Positions 16,954 to 27,957 of a stretch of DNA of 64,000 bases are shown here, piece by piece. The notes beneath the pieces were generated by a model. That model was not told where the DNA came from and made no database searches. It worked only from the letters and a program-made list of their open reading frames with translations. Origin of the DNA: Anaerocolumna cellulosilytica. GTDB taxonomy: Bacteria; Bacillota; Clostridia; Lachnospirales; Lachnospiraceae. The stretch is from positions 511,001 to 575,000 of the forward strand of contig NZ_AP023367.1 in the NCBI RefSeq assembly GCF_014218335.1, written 5' to 3'. Both the position numbers and the translations under genes were made by a program. How positions within the stretch are numbered: position 1 is the first letter of the stretch; each line of letters begins with the position of its first letter.

Positions 16954-17403
16954 ATGTTAAGAAAATACAAAATAGGATTTGATTTCAGAGGACTAATACT
17001 GTTTCTAATTATTATGATTCCGAATTTTATATAGTTTATCATACCAGCACCTAATGATATTTTAAGAGCTGATTCAGTGACTTCGCACATTGATATGATT
17101 GCGTGGGTCTGTCAGGTGTTGATGATTATGATCTTATGTATTTTTATTAGCAAAAGAGAACAATGAAGTGAAAGCGGCAAGATGGATTGGTATTGTAATA
17201 TTGTGCTGTATCTTATATTTTTCGAGCTGGATTTGTTATTATATAGGCATAACCAATTTACTTGTTGTCATAGGACTAACGATTCCATCATGTCTAGCAT
17301 TTCTCTTTTTTGCTATTTACAGAAAAATACAATTGCGGTTTTGCTTGTAACAATCTTTACAATATGTCACTTGATATATCCAATTATGAATTCTGTGAAT
17401 TAG
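16954..17403 (+). pseudogene. Decayed multi-pass membrane protein gene
   Basis: Joining three phases restores one continuous membrane protein of about 150 residues. It starts MLRKYKIGFDFRGLILFLI at 16954, continues in the frame of 17168 (GIVILCCILYFSSWICYYIG, VIGLTIPSCLAFLFFAIY) and ends in the frame of 17182 (IAVLLVTIFTICHLIYPIMN) at 17403. Damage seen: an in-frame TAG at about 17032 where the family is likely to have Trp, a frameshift near 17160 and another near 17325. The original is a small four-helix hydrophobic protein common in Firmicutes, of unknown function. The ribosome site is intact, so the decay looks recent. Confidence 0.7.
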
Positions 17404-17622
17404 TTAAATTACAGTTTATAAATTATTGGTTAGATAATAGAAAAAGACAGGTGGAGGTGGTTGTAGAAAAAATTAATAAGGCAGAATACGGCAACAAAAA
17501 AGCTGAAGCGGAACTGCCATGCGTGGAGCATGTTGTGTATAGAAGTGTAGAAGAGCAGTCGGATTTATCCAGGCGAACATAAGATTAGAACTATAGAATT
17601 ACTAGTTCCTGATAAATTAAAA
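17404..17622. other. Possible gene fragment between pseudogene and glycosyltransferase
   Basis: An open stretch to 17582 encodes about 60 charged residues (RKRQVEVVVEKINKAEYGNK and onward) with no ribosome site and no family I recognise. It may be the C-terminal remnant of another lost gene. No reliable start can be assigned. Confidence 0.25.
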
Positions 17623-17672
17623 TTGACAAATATATCACTCTGATATATTATTGTATATATCAGAGTGATATA
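17623..17672 (+). promoter_or_regulatory. Promoter with doubled palindromic PadR-type operator
   Basis: TTGACA at 17623-17628, a 17-base spacer and TATTAT at 17646-17651 give the promoter. TATATCA-CTC-TGATATA (17631-17647) and TATATCA-GAG-TGATATA (17656-17672) are each palindromes. Together they also form one large inverted repeat with 18-base arms. The first copy covers the spacer and -10, the second the transcription start and approach to the AAGGAG ribosome site. The PadR-family gene downstream is the obvious binder. Confidence 0.75.
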
Positions 17673-17685
17673 AGGAGCGAAAACT

Positions 17686-18876
17686 ATGGATATATTGTTT
17701 ATCAATGCAAATCTATACGGACATATTAATCCGACACTTGGATTAGTTAAAAAATTGGTTAAAAGGGGACATCAAGTAAGCTATTTTTGCTCAGAACCAT
17801 TTTCAGAGCAGGTAACAAATATGGGTGCAAAATGGATTGGATATAGTAATAATTTGGAGGCCTTTTTAAAAGGGTATCAGCCGACGGATAGACACCCGTT
17901 TTATATGTTGATGGAATATATGCTTTCATATGATGAAGTGGTGCTTCCAGAGATACAGGATATAATTAACAAAAATCAATTTGATATGATTATTTGCGAT
18001 TCCTATTTCGGGGGTGGCTGTTTTTTGAAGCATCTTACGAAGATACCGGTAGTATGTTCACATTCTTCTTTTGCAATGAGTAAAACTCCATTACCAGAAC
18101 GAATGCTTGTACCGGGATTTCATCCTCAGCTTGATAATTGTAATCAGATATTAAGACGTATTTGTAAAAAATATACTATAGAAGAGCTTACATTAGAAGA
18201 AGTTTTTACGAGCAAAGGTGATTTGAACATTGTATATACTACCCGTAATTTTAATGGAGATGCTAACATTCAAGAGCCAACCTATTTATTTAACGGACCA
18301 TCAATTGAAAGTAGACAGGAAGAAAGTTGTTTGGACCTTTCTGTGATAGGAAGTAGAAAGCTTATTTATATTTCACTTGGAAGCTTAAATACTGATTTTA
18401 CTGATTTTTATAAAATGTGTATTGCGGCATTCTCTGATTTAAATTATTATGTATATATGTCAATTGGAAAAAGATGTGATGTTTCTCAATTAGGTGAAAT
18501 TCCTCAAAATTTTACCATAAAGAGTTATCTTCCACAAATAGAGATTTTAAAGAGGGCAGATGTGTTTATTACTCATGCTGGATTTAACAGTGTGAATGAG
18601 GCATTGTATTTTGGAGTTCCGATGTTTGCGCTGCCATTGGTCAATGATCAATACATGGTGGCTAAGCGCCTTACTTCGATGAAACTGGGAATATGTGAGG
18701 ATATGAAAGAGATGTCCGCAGGAATATTAAGAGATAAAACGGAAAATCTCCTAGCAGATGTGGAAATTAAGGAAAGGTGTATGCAGAGTTCGCTGGATAT
18801 GAAAAATACTGCCAATCTTGAACAAACTGTTTTAAGACTTGAAGATTATGTTAATGGATTGAAAGAAGGAAACTAA
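17686..18876 (+). CDS. MGT/YjiC-type UDP-glycosyltransferase
   Basis: 396-residue GT1-family glycosyltransferase with GT-B fold. The N-terminal acceptor half begins LFINANLYGHINPTLGLVKK. The C-terminal nucleotide-sugar half has YISLGSLNTDF and the donor-site segment ITHAGFNSVNEALYFGVPM followed by PLVNDQYMVAKR. Close relatives inactivate macrolides or glycosylate flavonoids and other small molecules. It is expressed from the TTGACA/TATTAT promoter under the double palindrome and followed 2 bases later by a PadR regulator. A substrate-inducible detoxification pair is the most likely role; the acceptor is unknown. Confidence 0.9.
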   Translation: MDILFINANLYGHINPTLGLVKKLVKRGHQVSYFCSEPFSEQVTNMGAKWIGYSNNLEAFLKGYQPTDRHPFYMLMEYMLSYDEVVLPEIQDIINKNQFDMIICDSYFGGGCFLKHLTKIPVVCSHSSFAMSKTPLPERMLVPGFHPQLDNCNQILRRICKKYTIEELTLEEVFTSKGDLNIVYTTRNFNGDANIQEPTYLFNGPSIESRQEESCLDLSVIGSRKLIYISLGSLNTDFTDFYKMCIAAFSDLNYYVYMSIGKRCDVSQLGEIPQNFTIKSYLPQIEILKRADVFITHAGFNSVNEALYFGVPMFALPLVNDQYMVAKRLTSMKLGICEDMKEMSAGILRDKTENLLADVEIKERCMQSSLDMKNTANLEQTVLRLEDYVNGLKEGN

Positions 18877-18878
18877 CA

Positions 18879-19424
18879 ATGGCATTAAAAAATAAATCGA
18901 TGTATGCAATTCTGGGTATATTGAATCTATCACCTAGTACAGGATATGATATTAAGAAATACAGTGACAAGGTACTGTCAGGATTTTGGAATGAAAACTT
19001 CGGACATATCTATCCTACATTGAAAATGTTGCTGAGAGATGAGATGATTGAAATTGTGGATAAGGAAAAGGATGAAAAGAAAATCCGATATGACATAACT
19101 GGGAAGGGAAAGCAGGAGCTTAACGCATGGCTCCTGGAAGAAACTATTCAACAGCCGGTACGTTCTGAATTTATGCTTAAATTATTATTTTCAAGTGATG
19201 CACCAAGGGAAAATGTAATTCGAATGCTGGAAGATTATAAAAAAATACATCAAAAGAATATTGATAAATATCTAATATTACAAAAGAATTTGGAGCAAGG
19301 CATCAAAGAAATATCAAAGGAAAGAGCCTGTTTTATGAAGGCAATTATTAGAAAAGGAATTATATCCAGTGAAGCAGCGGTTCAATGGTGTGATGAGACA
19401 ATGGAAGTGTTTCAATCGTCCTAA
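18879..19424 (+). CDS. PadR family transcriptional regulator
   Basis: 181 residues. The N-terminal PadR winged helix runs YAILGILNLSPSTGYDIKKY through HIYPTLKMLLRDEMIEI. A C-terminal helical dimerisation domain (Vir_act_alpha_C type, about 95-180) follows. The subfamily usually represses a neighbouring transporter or enzyme gene until a phenolic or drug ligand binds. It starts 2 bases after the glycosyltransferase stop, so it is in the same transcript and probably autoregulated through 17631-17672. Confidence 0.9.
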   Translation: MALKNKSMYAILGILNLSPSTGYDIKKYSDKVLSGFWNENFGHIYPTLKMLLRDEMIEIVDKEKDEKKIRYDITGKGKQELNAWLLEETIQQPVRSEFMLKLLFSSDAPRENVIRMLEDYKKIHQKNIDKYLILQKNLEQGIKEISKERACFMKAIIRKGIISSEAAVQWCDETMEVFQSS

Positions 19425-19694
19425 GTATGTAGCAATTGTGATTTTCTATACGGAATGATGTTACAAACACGCTTTTGTATCGTGACAACACATTAGCAAC
19501 ACAAAATGGTTATTTGTACACGCAGACTTTCCGGCACATGGAAGGCTTATAAGCTTCGGATGATATACCGGATGAATTTGTATCATATGATTCGACGACC
19601 CGACAGTATTACTACATGATTATACAGCAATTCAAGTATCTGGAAAAAGGACTTGTTAGTATTGCACATAAAATAAAGACTAAATTGATTTAAA
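19425..19694 (+). pseudogene. Intergenic region holding a gene fragment
   Basis: No intact gene. The phase 19520-19693 reads as coding apart from one TAA at 19550: TQTFRHMEGL, stop, then SDDIPDEFVSYDSTTRQYYY and about 25 more residues to a TAA at 19691. It has no start codon or ribosome site. I do not recognise the family. It looks like the tail of a gene lost when the glycosyltransferase/PadR pair was inserted or rearranged. Confidence 0.3.
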
Positions 19695-19800
19695 TTGACA
19701 CGTTGACATAAGCAGTATTATCGATTACACTTAATCTAGAAGTAAGGATTGTTACTCTTTGAGGCATTACCTGTTTATTTTGGTATGTGTTCAAGGAGTT
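19695..19800 (+). promoter_or_regulatory. Promoter and first RAT antiterminator site (before licT)
   Basis: Two overlapping TTGACA boxes (19695, 19703) with TATTAT at 19716 or TACACT at 19726 precede a ribonucleic antiterminator element at 19744-19772. The element begins AAGGATTGTTACTC and ends GAGGCATTACC, matching the LicT/BglG-binding consensus. A run of seven T follows near 19799, so the RAT/terminator switch sits between promoter and gene. LicT therefore controls its own transcription. Confidence 0.75.
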
Positions 19801-19834
19801 TTTTTGTTATCTAGAAAGGACTGGAGGGATAATC

Positions 19835-20668
19835 ATGAAGGCAATTAAAAAAATCAATAATAATGTTGCTATATGTGAAGACGATAATAAAAAAGAATTG
19901 ATTGCCTTTGGTAAAGGAATTGGATTCCCGGCAATGCCATATCAGATAACAGACCTTAGTTCTATTTCAATGACCTTTTATAGAATGGACAAAAGCTATT
20001 ATAAGCTATTAGAAGAAATACCGGAAGAAGTTTTTGAGGTAGCGGCCATGATTGTGAAGAAGGCGCAGATTACTTTGAACTGTAATCTCAATCCGAACCT
20101 TTTGCCGGGACTTGCTGACCATATTAATTTTGCATTGACGAGACTAAAGAAATTCAAGAAGATGAAGATGTTATTCTCTTATGACGTGGAGCAGTTGTAT
20201 CCCACAGAGACATCACTGGGTAGATATGCAGTGAAGCTAATTCAAAAAAAGCTTTTAGTAAAATTGCCGGAAAGCGAGATAACGAACATTGCAATGCACT
20301 TTGTGAATGCAGAAGAAGAGAATATCAATCAACCATCAAAATTTGATGTCGAGTCATTAATTGAAGTTATAACAAAAGAAATTGAACAAAGGTTTGAGGT
20401 GTCAATTGACCGAAAGGGGTTTAACTACAACCGTTTTATAATGCACTTAAGATATTATTTAAAACGACTTGAAGAGAAACGGCAGTTTGTAGATGATAAT
20501 GGCGTGCTTTTTGAAGCTATGAAAGAAGAGAATCCCCTGATTTATGAATGTGCAATCGGTGTGAGTTCGATTATTGAAGAAAAGCTCCATGCCCAAACTA
20601 CACAGGATGAAACTTTATATCTGATGATACACATCAGTCGAATTATAAAGAATAATACAATAACATAA
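19835..20668 (+). CDS. licT: BglG/LicT family transcriptional antiterminator
   Basis: 277 residues: an RNA-binding CAT domain (1-57, MKAIKKINNNVAICEDDN, ELIAFGKGIGF) and two PTS regulation domains (about 70-165 and 175-275) with conserved histidines in GLADHINFAL and MHFVN and in the MHLRYYLKRL and MIHISRI segments. Phosphorylated by HPr and the cognate enzyme II, the protein binds RAT RNA and prevents termination when beta-glucosides are available. ATG 19835 follows GGAGGGA at 8 bases. RAT sites occur before this gene and before the PTS genes. Confidence 0.92.
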   Translation: MKAIKKINNNVAICEDDNKKELIAFGKGIGFPAMPYQITDLSSISMTFYRMDKSYYKLLEEIPEEVFEVAAMIVKKAQITLNCNLNPNLLPGLADHINFALTRLKKFKKMKMLFSYDVEQLYPTETSLGRYAVKLIQKKLLVKLPESEITNIAMHFVNAEEENINQPSKFDVESLIEVITKEIEQRFEVSIDRKGFNYNRFIMHLRYYLKRLEEKRQFVDDNGVLFEAMKEENPLIYECAIGVSSIIEEKLHAQTTQDETLYLMIHISRIIKNNTIT

Positions 20669-20673
20669 TAACG

Positions 20674-20748
20674 TAAGGATTGTAACTCCCATTGGAGGCA
20701 TTACCGAAGTTAACGCAAGAGGATAACTGCGTTTCTTCGGTTTTTTTT
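20674..20748 (+). terminator. Second RAT site overlapping an intrinsic terminator (before PTS genes)
   Basis: RAT element at 20674-20705, from TAAGGATTGTAACTCC to GGAGGCATTACC. It overlaps the left arm of a hairpin at 20704-20740 (CCGAAG/CTTCGG outer, ACGCA/TGCGT inner) followed by eight T (20741-20748). The two structures cannot form together, which is the standard LicT switch. Without LicT, transcription of the PTS operon should stop here. Confidence 0.88.
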
Positions 20749-20943
20749 ATTTAGTAAATAACTTAAAATTAGACAATTGCGAAACGGTTGTTTTATGTAT
20801 CGGAATCAGTCAAAGTAACTAATGACAGGTTCTGACGCAGTGGCAAGTCACTTTTATTTTAGTGATTTTACCTACTTTTAACCCCTAGAATTATTGCTTC
20901 GCAGTTGACTGAATATATAAAATAATGAAAAGGAGAAATAGAT
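20749..20943. other. Leader between RAT/terminator and PTS gene
   Basis: 195 bases. An AGTCACT/AGTGAT stem-like repeat near 20846-20868 is the only structure I see. AAAAGGAG just before 20944 is the ribosome site of the PTS gene. No coding sequence is visible. Confidence 0.4.
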
Positions 20944-23789
<2,846 letters not shown>

Positions 23790-23819
23790 GCAATTACACT
23801 AGATTGAATAGGAGATATG

Positions 23820-24308
23820 ATGGGATTATTAGATAAATTAAAAAGAAGGATAAATAATAGTGAATGTATATATGTGCCGATTACCGGTGAAGTGATTGCA
23901 TTAAAGAACATTGCGGATGGTGTATTTTCAGAGGGCATCCTTGGACAAGGGGTGGGAATTATTCCGGCAGAGGGTGTTGTATATGCTCCATTTGACGGAA
24001 CCATTGTTCAGATAGCAGACACAAAGCATGCCATTGGATTAAAAAGTAATCATGGTGCAGAGGTGCTCATACACGTAGGTTTAGATACGGTAGAAATGAA
24101 AGGAAGAGGATTTGAGCAACAAGTAAAAGTTGGTGATACTGTAAAAAATGGACAGCAAATCATGACTTTCTCCATAAGTGAAATTCAAGAAGCTGGTTTT
24201 CCAATTACTACGGCTATTGTTATTACGAATTCAGATGATTTTAGTTCTGTAGAAGTTATGGGAGAAGGAACTAAGCAAAAGTTAGAGAAATTGATTCAAA
24301 TTTCATAA
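23820..24308 (+). CDS. PTS glucose-type IIA component
   Basis: 162 residues, a complete Crr-like IIA domain: PITGEVIALKNIADGVFSEG, GQGVGIIPAEGVVYAPFDG and the phosphohistidine segment EVLIHVGLDTVEMKGRGF. It passes phosphate to the IIBC protein and fills in the domain that protein lacks. Two ATG codons are adjacent (23817, 23820); the second is better spaced from AGGAG. Last gene of the operon, followed by a terminator-like repeat at 24366. Confidence 0.9.
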   Translation: MGLLDKLKRRINNSECIYVPITGEVIALKNIADGVFSEGILGQGVGIIPAEGVVYAPFDGTIVQIADTKHAIGLKSNHGAEVLIHVGLDTVEMKGRGFEQQVKVGDTVKNGQQIMTFSISEIQEAGFPITTAIVITNSDDFSSVEVMGEGTKQKLEKLIQIS

Positions 24309-24365
24309 AGGTGAGGCTGATTAAAGGAAGTGTGGAATCATATAGCCGATAAAAAATGCAGTTAA

Positions 24366-24481
24366 AAAGGGTGTCCCAATAATTAAATTCAATTTCATTC
24401 AACACAAAATAATTTTTTAGCTGTTACAGATATTATGTATTGTCTAGAATTGAGATAAAATTTATTTTTGGGATACCCTCT
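24366..24481. terminator. Long-loop inverted repeat between convergent genes
   Basis: AAAGGGTGTCCCAA (24366-24379) and TTGGGATACCCTCT (24468-24481) are near-perfect complements with about 88 bases between them. CTTTATAT follows on the plus strand. It lies between the IIA gene and the convergent permease gene and could terminate both, although the loop is unusually long; it may be a small palindromic repeat element. Confidence 0.4.
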
Positions 24482-24495
24482 TTATATGGCCTAGT

Positions 24496-25164
24496 TTACT
24501 TTTTCACACGGCTGTTTCGTTTCATGCTGTACATTAATAGAATACCGGAAACCGCGCCCAGAAATAAAAAGGACTGTATAACTGGTGCAAAATTATAGCT
24601 TCCTCCTTGCCAAAAATCAATATAATCCCTGCTAACGTAGGTCATGGGAAGGGTATAGGCGATGGACTGCATTACCTTTGGAAGATTTTCGAGCTGTACG
24701 CCCATAAGACCGCTTAACATCATAAAGCCGAAATAGAGAGTCATGGTTAGGGCATAGGTAGGACCAAATTTCTTAAAAATTCCTGCAATGCTATGGGACA
24801 GAATAAAGAAAATAATACCTAACAGATATAGAGTTATTATGTAGCATATGACAGCAAATAAGGTAGGCATCTTAATATCCAGTACCATACAATCAATAAT
24901 TGTATACACTAGAAAAGCACCGGTCAAAAATATAAAATACGCAATTAACTTTGCAGCTAGCATAGTGCTTTGCTTAAAGCCGAATAACTGCATACGCAGG
25001 GGGATATCCTTTTCTAGCTCCTGGGCATAGGTTACGCTGTAGCCGATTAGGAGAATTGACATAGGAAGGATTAAACTAATGCTGATGTATAAACCGGTCA
25101 TAGCGGTTGTCCGAATTTCTCCGGTTAAGTCTTTCATAACGGTACGGGAGAAGATAAGGGACAT
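24496..25164 (-). CDS. ABC-2 type transporter permease (orphan)
   Basis: 222 residues with about six hydrophobic helices (GLYISISLILPMSILLIGYS, LIAYFIFLTGAFLVYTIID, VICYIITLYLLGIIFFIL, LTMTLYFGFMMLSGLMGV, SFLFLGAVSGILLMYS) and the PMTYVSRDYIDFWQGG segment typical of ABC-2 permeases. ATG 25164 follows AAGGAG at 10 bases; a frame extension to 25206 has no ribosome site. No ABC ATPase gene is nearby, so it lacks its engine here. It carries the same 21-bp upstream box as the damaged two-component operon next door and probably belonged to that module. Confidence 0.75.
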   Translation of the reverse strand: MSLIFSRTVMKDLTGEIRTTAMTGLYISISLILPMSILLIGYSVTYAQELEKDIPLRMQLFGFKQSTMLAAKLIAYFIFLTGAFLVYTIIDCMVLDIKMPTLFAVICYIITLYLLGIIFFILSHSIAGIFKKFGPTYALTMTLYFGFMMLSGLMGVQLENLPKVMQSIAYTLPMTYVSRDYIDFWQGGSYNFAPVIQSFLFLGAVSGILLMYSMKRNSRVKK

Positions 25165-25231
25165 CAGGATAGGTCTCCTTTGCTGGATTTTATTATAGCC
25201 TTGCATTTATGATATGATAATAACAACTTCA

Positions 25232-25252
25232 TATGAATTTGGAATGAAGATT
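25232..25252 (-). promoter_or_regulatory. Response-regulator-type box, copy 1
   Basis: This 21-base sequence recurs exactly at 26713-26733. On the minus strand it contains TTCAT-N6-TTCAT, an 11-bp direct repeat as bound by OmpR-type regulators. It lies 68 bases upstream of the permease start. Confidence 0.5.
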
Positions 25253-25358
25253 CCATGTGTATGCTGTGCAAGTTTTAGTTGGAAGCTTTTCTTGTCTGCC
25301 ACAAATAGAGGCAATCAGTCTGGAAAAATATTTTAAACACATACCTTAAGTAATAAAA

Positions 25359-25394
25359 AATGCCTTAAAAATGGTATACAGACCACATCAAGGC
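25359..25394. terminator. Possible hairpin after the histidine kinase remnant
   Basis: TGCCTT (25359) and AAGGCA (about 25389) can pair across a 24-base loop, 45 bases beyond the end of the minus-strand kinase gene. A-rich flanks on both sides would read as T-rich on the other strand. Weak candidate. Confidence 0.25.
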
Positions 25395-25437
25395 ACATTT
25401 ATTATTATATATTTTGTAAACACCCGGATATTTTTTG

Positions 25438-26577
25438 TTACTTCCAGACCACTACAGCCTCCACGCCATGGTTTATGTTATGAACGGAAACCTCACATTT
25501 TAAGCATTGAGCATAATACCTTACAATATACAGTCCCAGCCCATGCCCCTTCTGTCTGTTATTACTTGTGACAAAAGGTTCGAAGATGTGGGGCAGGAGC
25601 TTCTCAGGAATGGATGTCCCATAGTTTATAATTTGAAGCTTTTTAACGGATTGGATGATATGAATATGACCGTTATCCGGTGTATGGAATACAGCATTGT
25701 TCAGCAGATTATCTATAATCATTTTCATCATCTCAGCATCAGTCGTTATAGTTCCGGTAATTCCTTCTATATCCAGATAGAGAGATTTTTCTGTTATGGG
25801 AATATCTAATTCTTTTAGGCTTGTCGTTACTATATCATCCAGATTTTGTTCTTCCATACGTGTATTTTCCGAACGGTGACTTAGATAGATAATATCTTCC
25901 ACTATTTTCTGCATTGATATTAGCTGGTCTTTTACCTTTGGCAGATAGAACTTTGTATCTTTATATTTTCCGACTTCCTCATACATGCTCTGAACCAGCA
26001 AAAGAGCAGCAGAGATGGGGGGCTTTAGCTGGTGGGAAAAGGCTCGTAAAAATACCTCCTGCCTTTCATTTTCCAGAGACAGGGTAACATTATTATCTTC
26101 TAAGTCTTTATAATTTTTTCGTAATTTCTCATACAATTCATTTAGATTTCTACTAAGGCTTGTAATTTCATCATTACCTCCTAAGTTAATTGGTACGATA
26201 TTCATATTCACACTTAGTTTTGCACTTTCTGTATGCCTTGAAAGTCTGATGATGGGTGTAATAATCCATTTGGAAAAAATTTGAGAGAGCAGGAGAACGA
26301 AGAGTGCTACAACTGCCGCAATCATTGGAAGGCTCTGTAAGACAACAGGCATAATATCCTTCATATCCGGTGTGGTTACGGACATAATGGTAGCTACAAT
26401 ACTGTTGTCAGTTATGGTTAAGGCGAAATAAGTAGTATATCTGCTTTCCCCTTGTACGATTCTTGCTTCCGAGATGTAGAAGGTATCTGATATCATATGG
26501 TTTTTTGAAAAAGATTCCCATTCATACTCAGGAGCATGATTCGTATCCAAGGTAACGCTAAATGGAAGATTCTTCAC
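25438..26577 (-). pseudogene. Sensor histidine kinase, N-terminus deleted
   Basis: 379 residues from a GTG at 26577. Part of an extracellular sensor domain is followed by one membrane helix (PMIAAVVALFVLLLSQIF), HAMP, HisKA with AFSHQLKPPISA and HATPase_c with NLLNNAVFHTPD and KGHGLGLYIVRYY. The catalytic end is intact. The first transmembrane helix and half the sensor are missing. The bases just upstream read as the start of a response regulator in another phase, so a deletion of roughly 1 kb has fused the two genes. The GTG has no proper ribosome site; signalling is probably lost. Confidence 0.75.
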
Positions 26578-26629
26578 TTAAAACTTCCTGAATGGTAGGT
26601 TCATCCTCCAAGAACAAAACACGTATCAT
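26558..26629 (-). pseudogene. First 19 codons of a response regulator gene (deletion remnant)
   Basis: ATG 26629, preceded by GAGGAA, encodes MIRVLFLEDEPTIQEVLSE, the beta1/alpha1 start of an OmpR-family receiver with its acidic pair (EDE). The phase then crosses into kinase sequence and stops at 26558. The receiver's phosphorylation site and the DNA-binding domain are gone. This fixes the left side of the deletion described for the kinase. Confidence 0.75.
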
Positions 26630-27110
26630 GCCTATTATTCCTCACAATTTATTATTTATTTTATACTAATAGCAACATTGGTACACTAAGTAAGAATACT
26701 ATATCACATTCGTATGAATTTGGAATGAAGATTTATAGAATTCCTGAGCCATAGTACTATAAATTATTTAATCCTTGTAAGAAGACAAAAGCATTTACAA
26801 ATATATACAATTCTGCTATCATGTATTTATAAGTATAATTATATTAATATATTCTTCTTTTTTCATCTACAGCGATTATCGTAAAGTGTTTCTGGTTTTA
26901 TATACTTGGAATCATGCAGTTAAACCGTAATCAGCTAATCTCAGTTACAGATATAAACACATCCCATTGTATCATAATGAATATAAATTTATAGGAAAGT
27001 AAACTGGTTCAATCTGTGCATTGTAATTTGTATATAACACATGTGTTTTTAACATTTTTTCTTTATCTATTTTAATGATTGATTACCTTTTAGAGGAGGG
27101 GAGGTTAAGG
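26630..27110. promoter_or_regulatory. Intergenic region with response-regulator box copy 2 and palindrome
   Basis: The exact 21-base repeat of 25232-25252 lies at 26713-26733, 84 bases upstream of the response-regulator start and in the same orientation to it. Further right AACACATGTGTT (27036-27047) is a perfect 12-bp palindrome beside TATATAAC, possibly an operator of the xylanase promoter. No gene is visible in the other 350 bases. Confidence 0.45.
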
Positions 27111-27142
27111 GTAATATTCGTATAGTATGTAGGTAAGTAGTA
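27111..27142 (+). repeat. 32-bp inverted repeat, left copy (flanks xylanase gene)
   Basis: Matches the reverse complement of 27876-27907 at 28 of 32 positions, including an uninterrupted 18-base core ATAGTATGTAGGTAAGTA. It ends 32 bases before the xylanase ATG. Could be a promoter-linked site or the end of a small inserted cassette. Confidence 0.7.
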
Positions 27143-27174
27143 TCTAGCAAAACTATAATTTAGGAGGGTTTATT

Positions 27175-27813
27175 ATGAGGAAGTTAAATAAGAAGGTATT
27201 GGCGTTATTTTTAGCAATGGCAATGAGTTTTACCGGTATGTTTGCAGGAACTGCATATGCGGCTACGGATTATTGGCAGAATTGGACGGATGGCGGTGGC
27301 ACAGTAAATGCTACCAATGGTTCTGGCGGCAATTACAGCGTTAGTTGGACAAACTGTGGTAACTTCGTTACGGGGAAAGGGTGGAATGCCGGTACTGCTT
27401 CTAGAGTCGTTAACTATAATGCAGGTGCATTTTCGCCGTCTGGAAATGGATATTTGACGTTCTATGGATGGACAAGAAATTCTCTAATAGAATACTACGT
27501 GGTTGACAGCTGGGGTACTTATAGACCGACCGGAACACACAAAGGTACAGTGTATAGTGATGGAGCTAACTATGACATTTATACAACAATGCGCTACAAT
27601 GCACCGTCAATAGATGGTACTCAGACATTTCAGCAGTTTTGGAGTGTGAGACAGTCCAAAAGGGCTACTGGAAGCAATGTCCAAATTAATTTTAGCAATC
27701 ATGTTAATGCATGGAGAAGCAAAGGCATGAATTTGGGGAGCAGCTGGTCCTATCAAGCATTGTGTGTAGAAGGCTATCAGAGCAGTGGTTATGCCAATGT
27801 AACGGTTTGGTAA
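27175..27813 (+). CDS. xynA: Secreted endo-1,4-beta-xylanase, GH11
   Basis: 212 residues. A Sec signal peptide ([20 protein letters not shown], cleavage after AYA at about 29) precedes a complete GH11 beta-jelly roll that cuts xylan backbones outside the cell. Family marks: [16 protein letters not shown], the nucleophile glutamate in [11 protein letters not shown], the thumb-like [20 protein letters not shown] and the acid/base glutamate in [16 protein letters not shown]. No carbohydrate-binding module or sortase/dockerin signal is attached. TAGGAGGG precedes the ATG. It stands alone, flanked by 32-bp inverted repeats, hinting at acquisition as a cassette. Confidence 0.95.
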   Translation: MRKLNKKVLALFLAMAMSFTGMFAGTAYAATDYWQNWTDGGGTVNATNGSGGNYSVSWTNCGNFVTGKGWNAGTASRVVNYNAGAFSPSGNGYLTFYGWTRNSLIEYYVVDSWGTYRPTGTHKGTVYSDGANYDIYTTMRYNAPSIDGTQTFQQFWSVRQSKRATGSNVQINFSNHVNAWRSKGMNLGSSWSYQALCVEGYQSSGYANVTVW

Positions 27814-27875
27814 TCAACTCCTAGTAAAAGGAGTGATGGTAGTCTGTTCATAGCAGACAAATAAATATATTAATG

Positions 27876-27907
27876 TATTACTTACCTACATACTATTTGA
27901 ATATTAT
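27876..27907 (-). repeat. 32-bp inverted repeat, right copy
   Basis: Partner of 27111-27142 in opposite orientation, 62 bases after the xylanase stop and 51 bases before the lipoprotein gene. Four mismatches to the left copy. Confidence 0.7.
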
Positions 27908-27957
27908 CATACAACACTGTTAAATCAGTTAACCATTAGCAGTGATAGGAGGTTATC

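Noticed and set aside
24496-25206. Start of the permease at 25206
   Set aside because: No ribosome site there; AAGGAG before ATG 25164 is convincing and the extra residues are not membrane-like.
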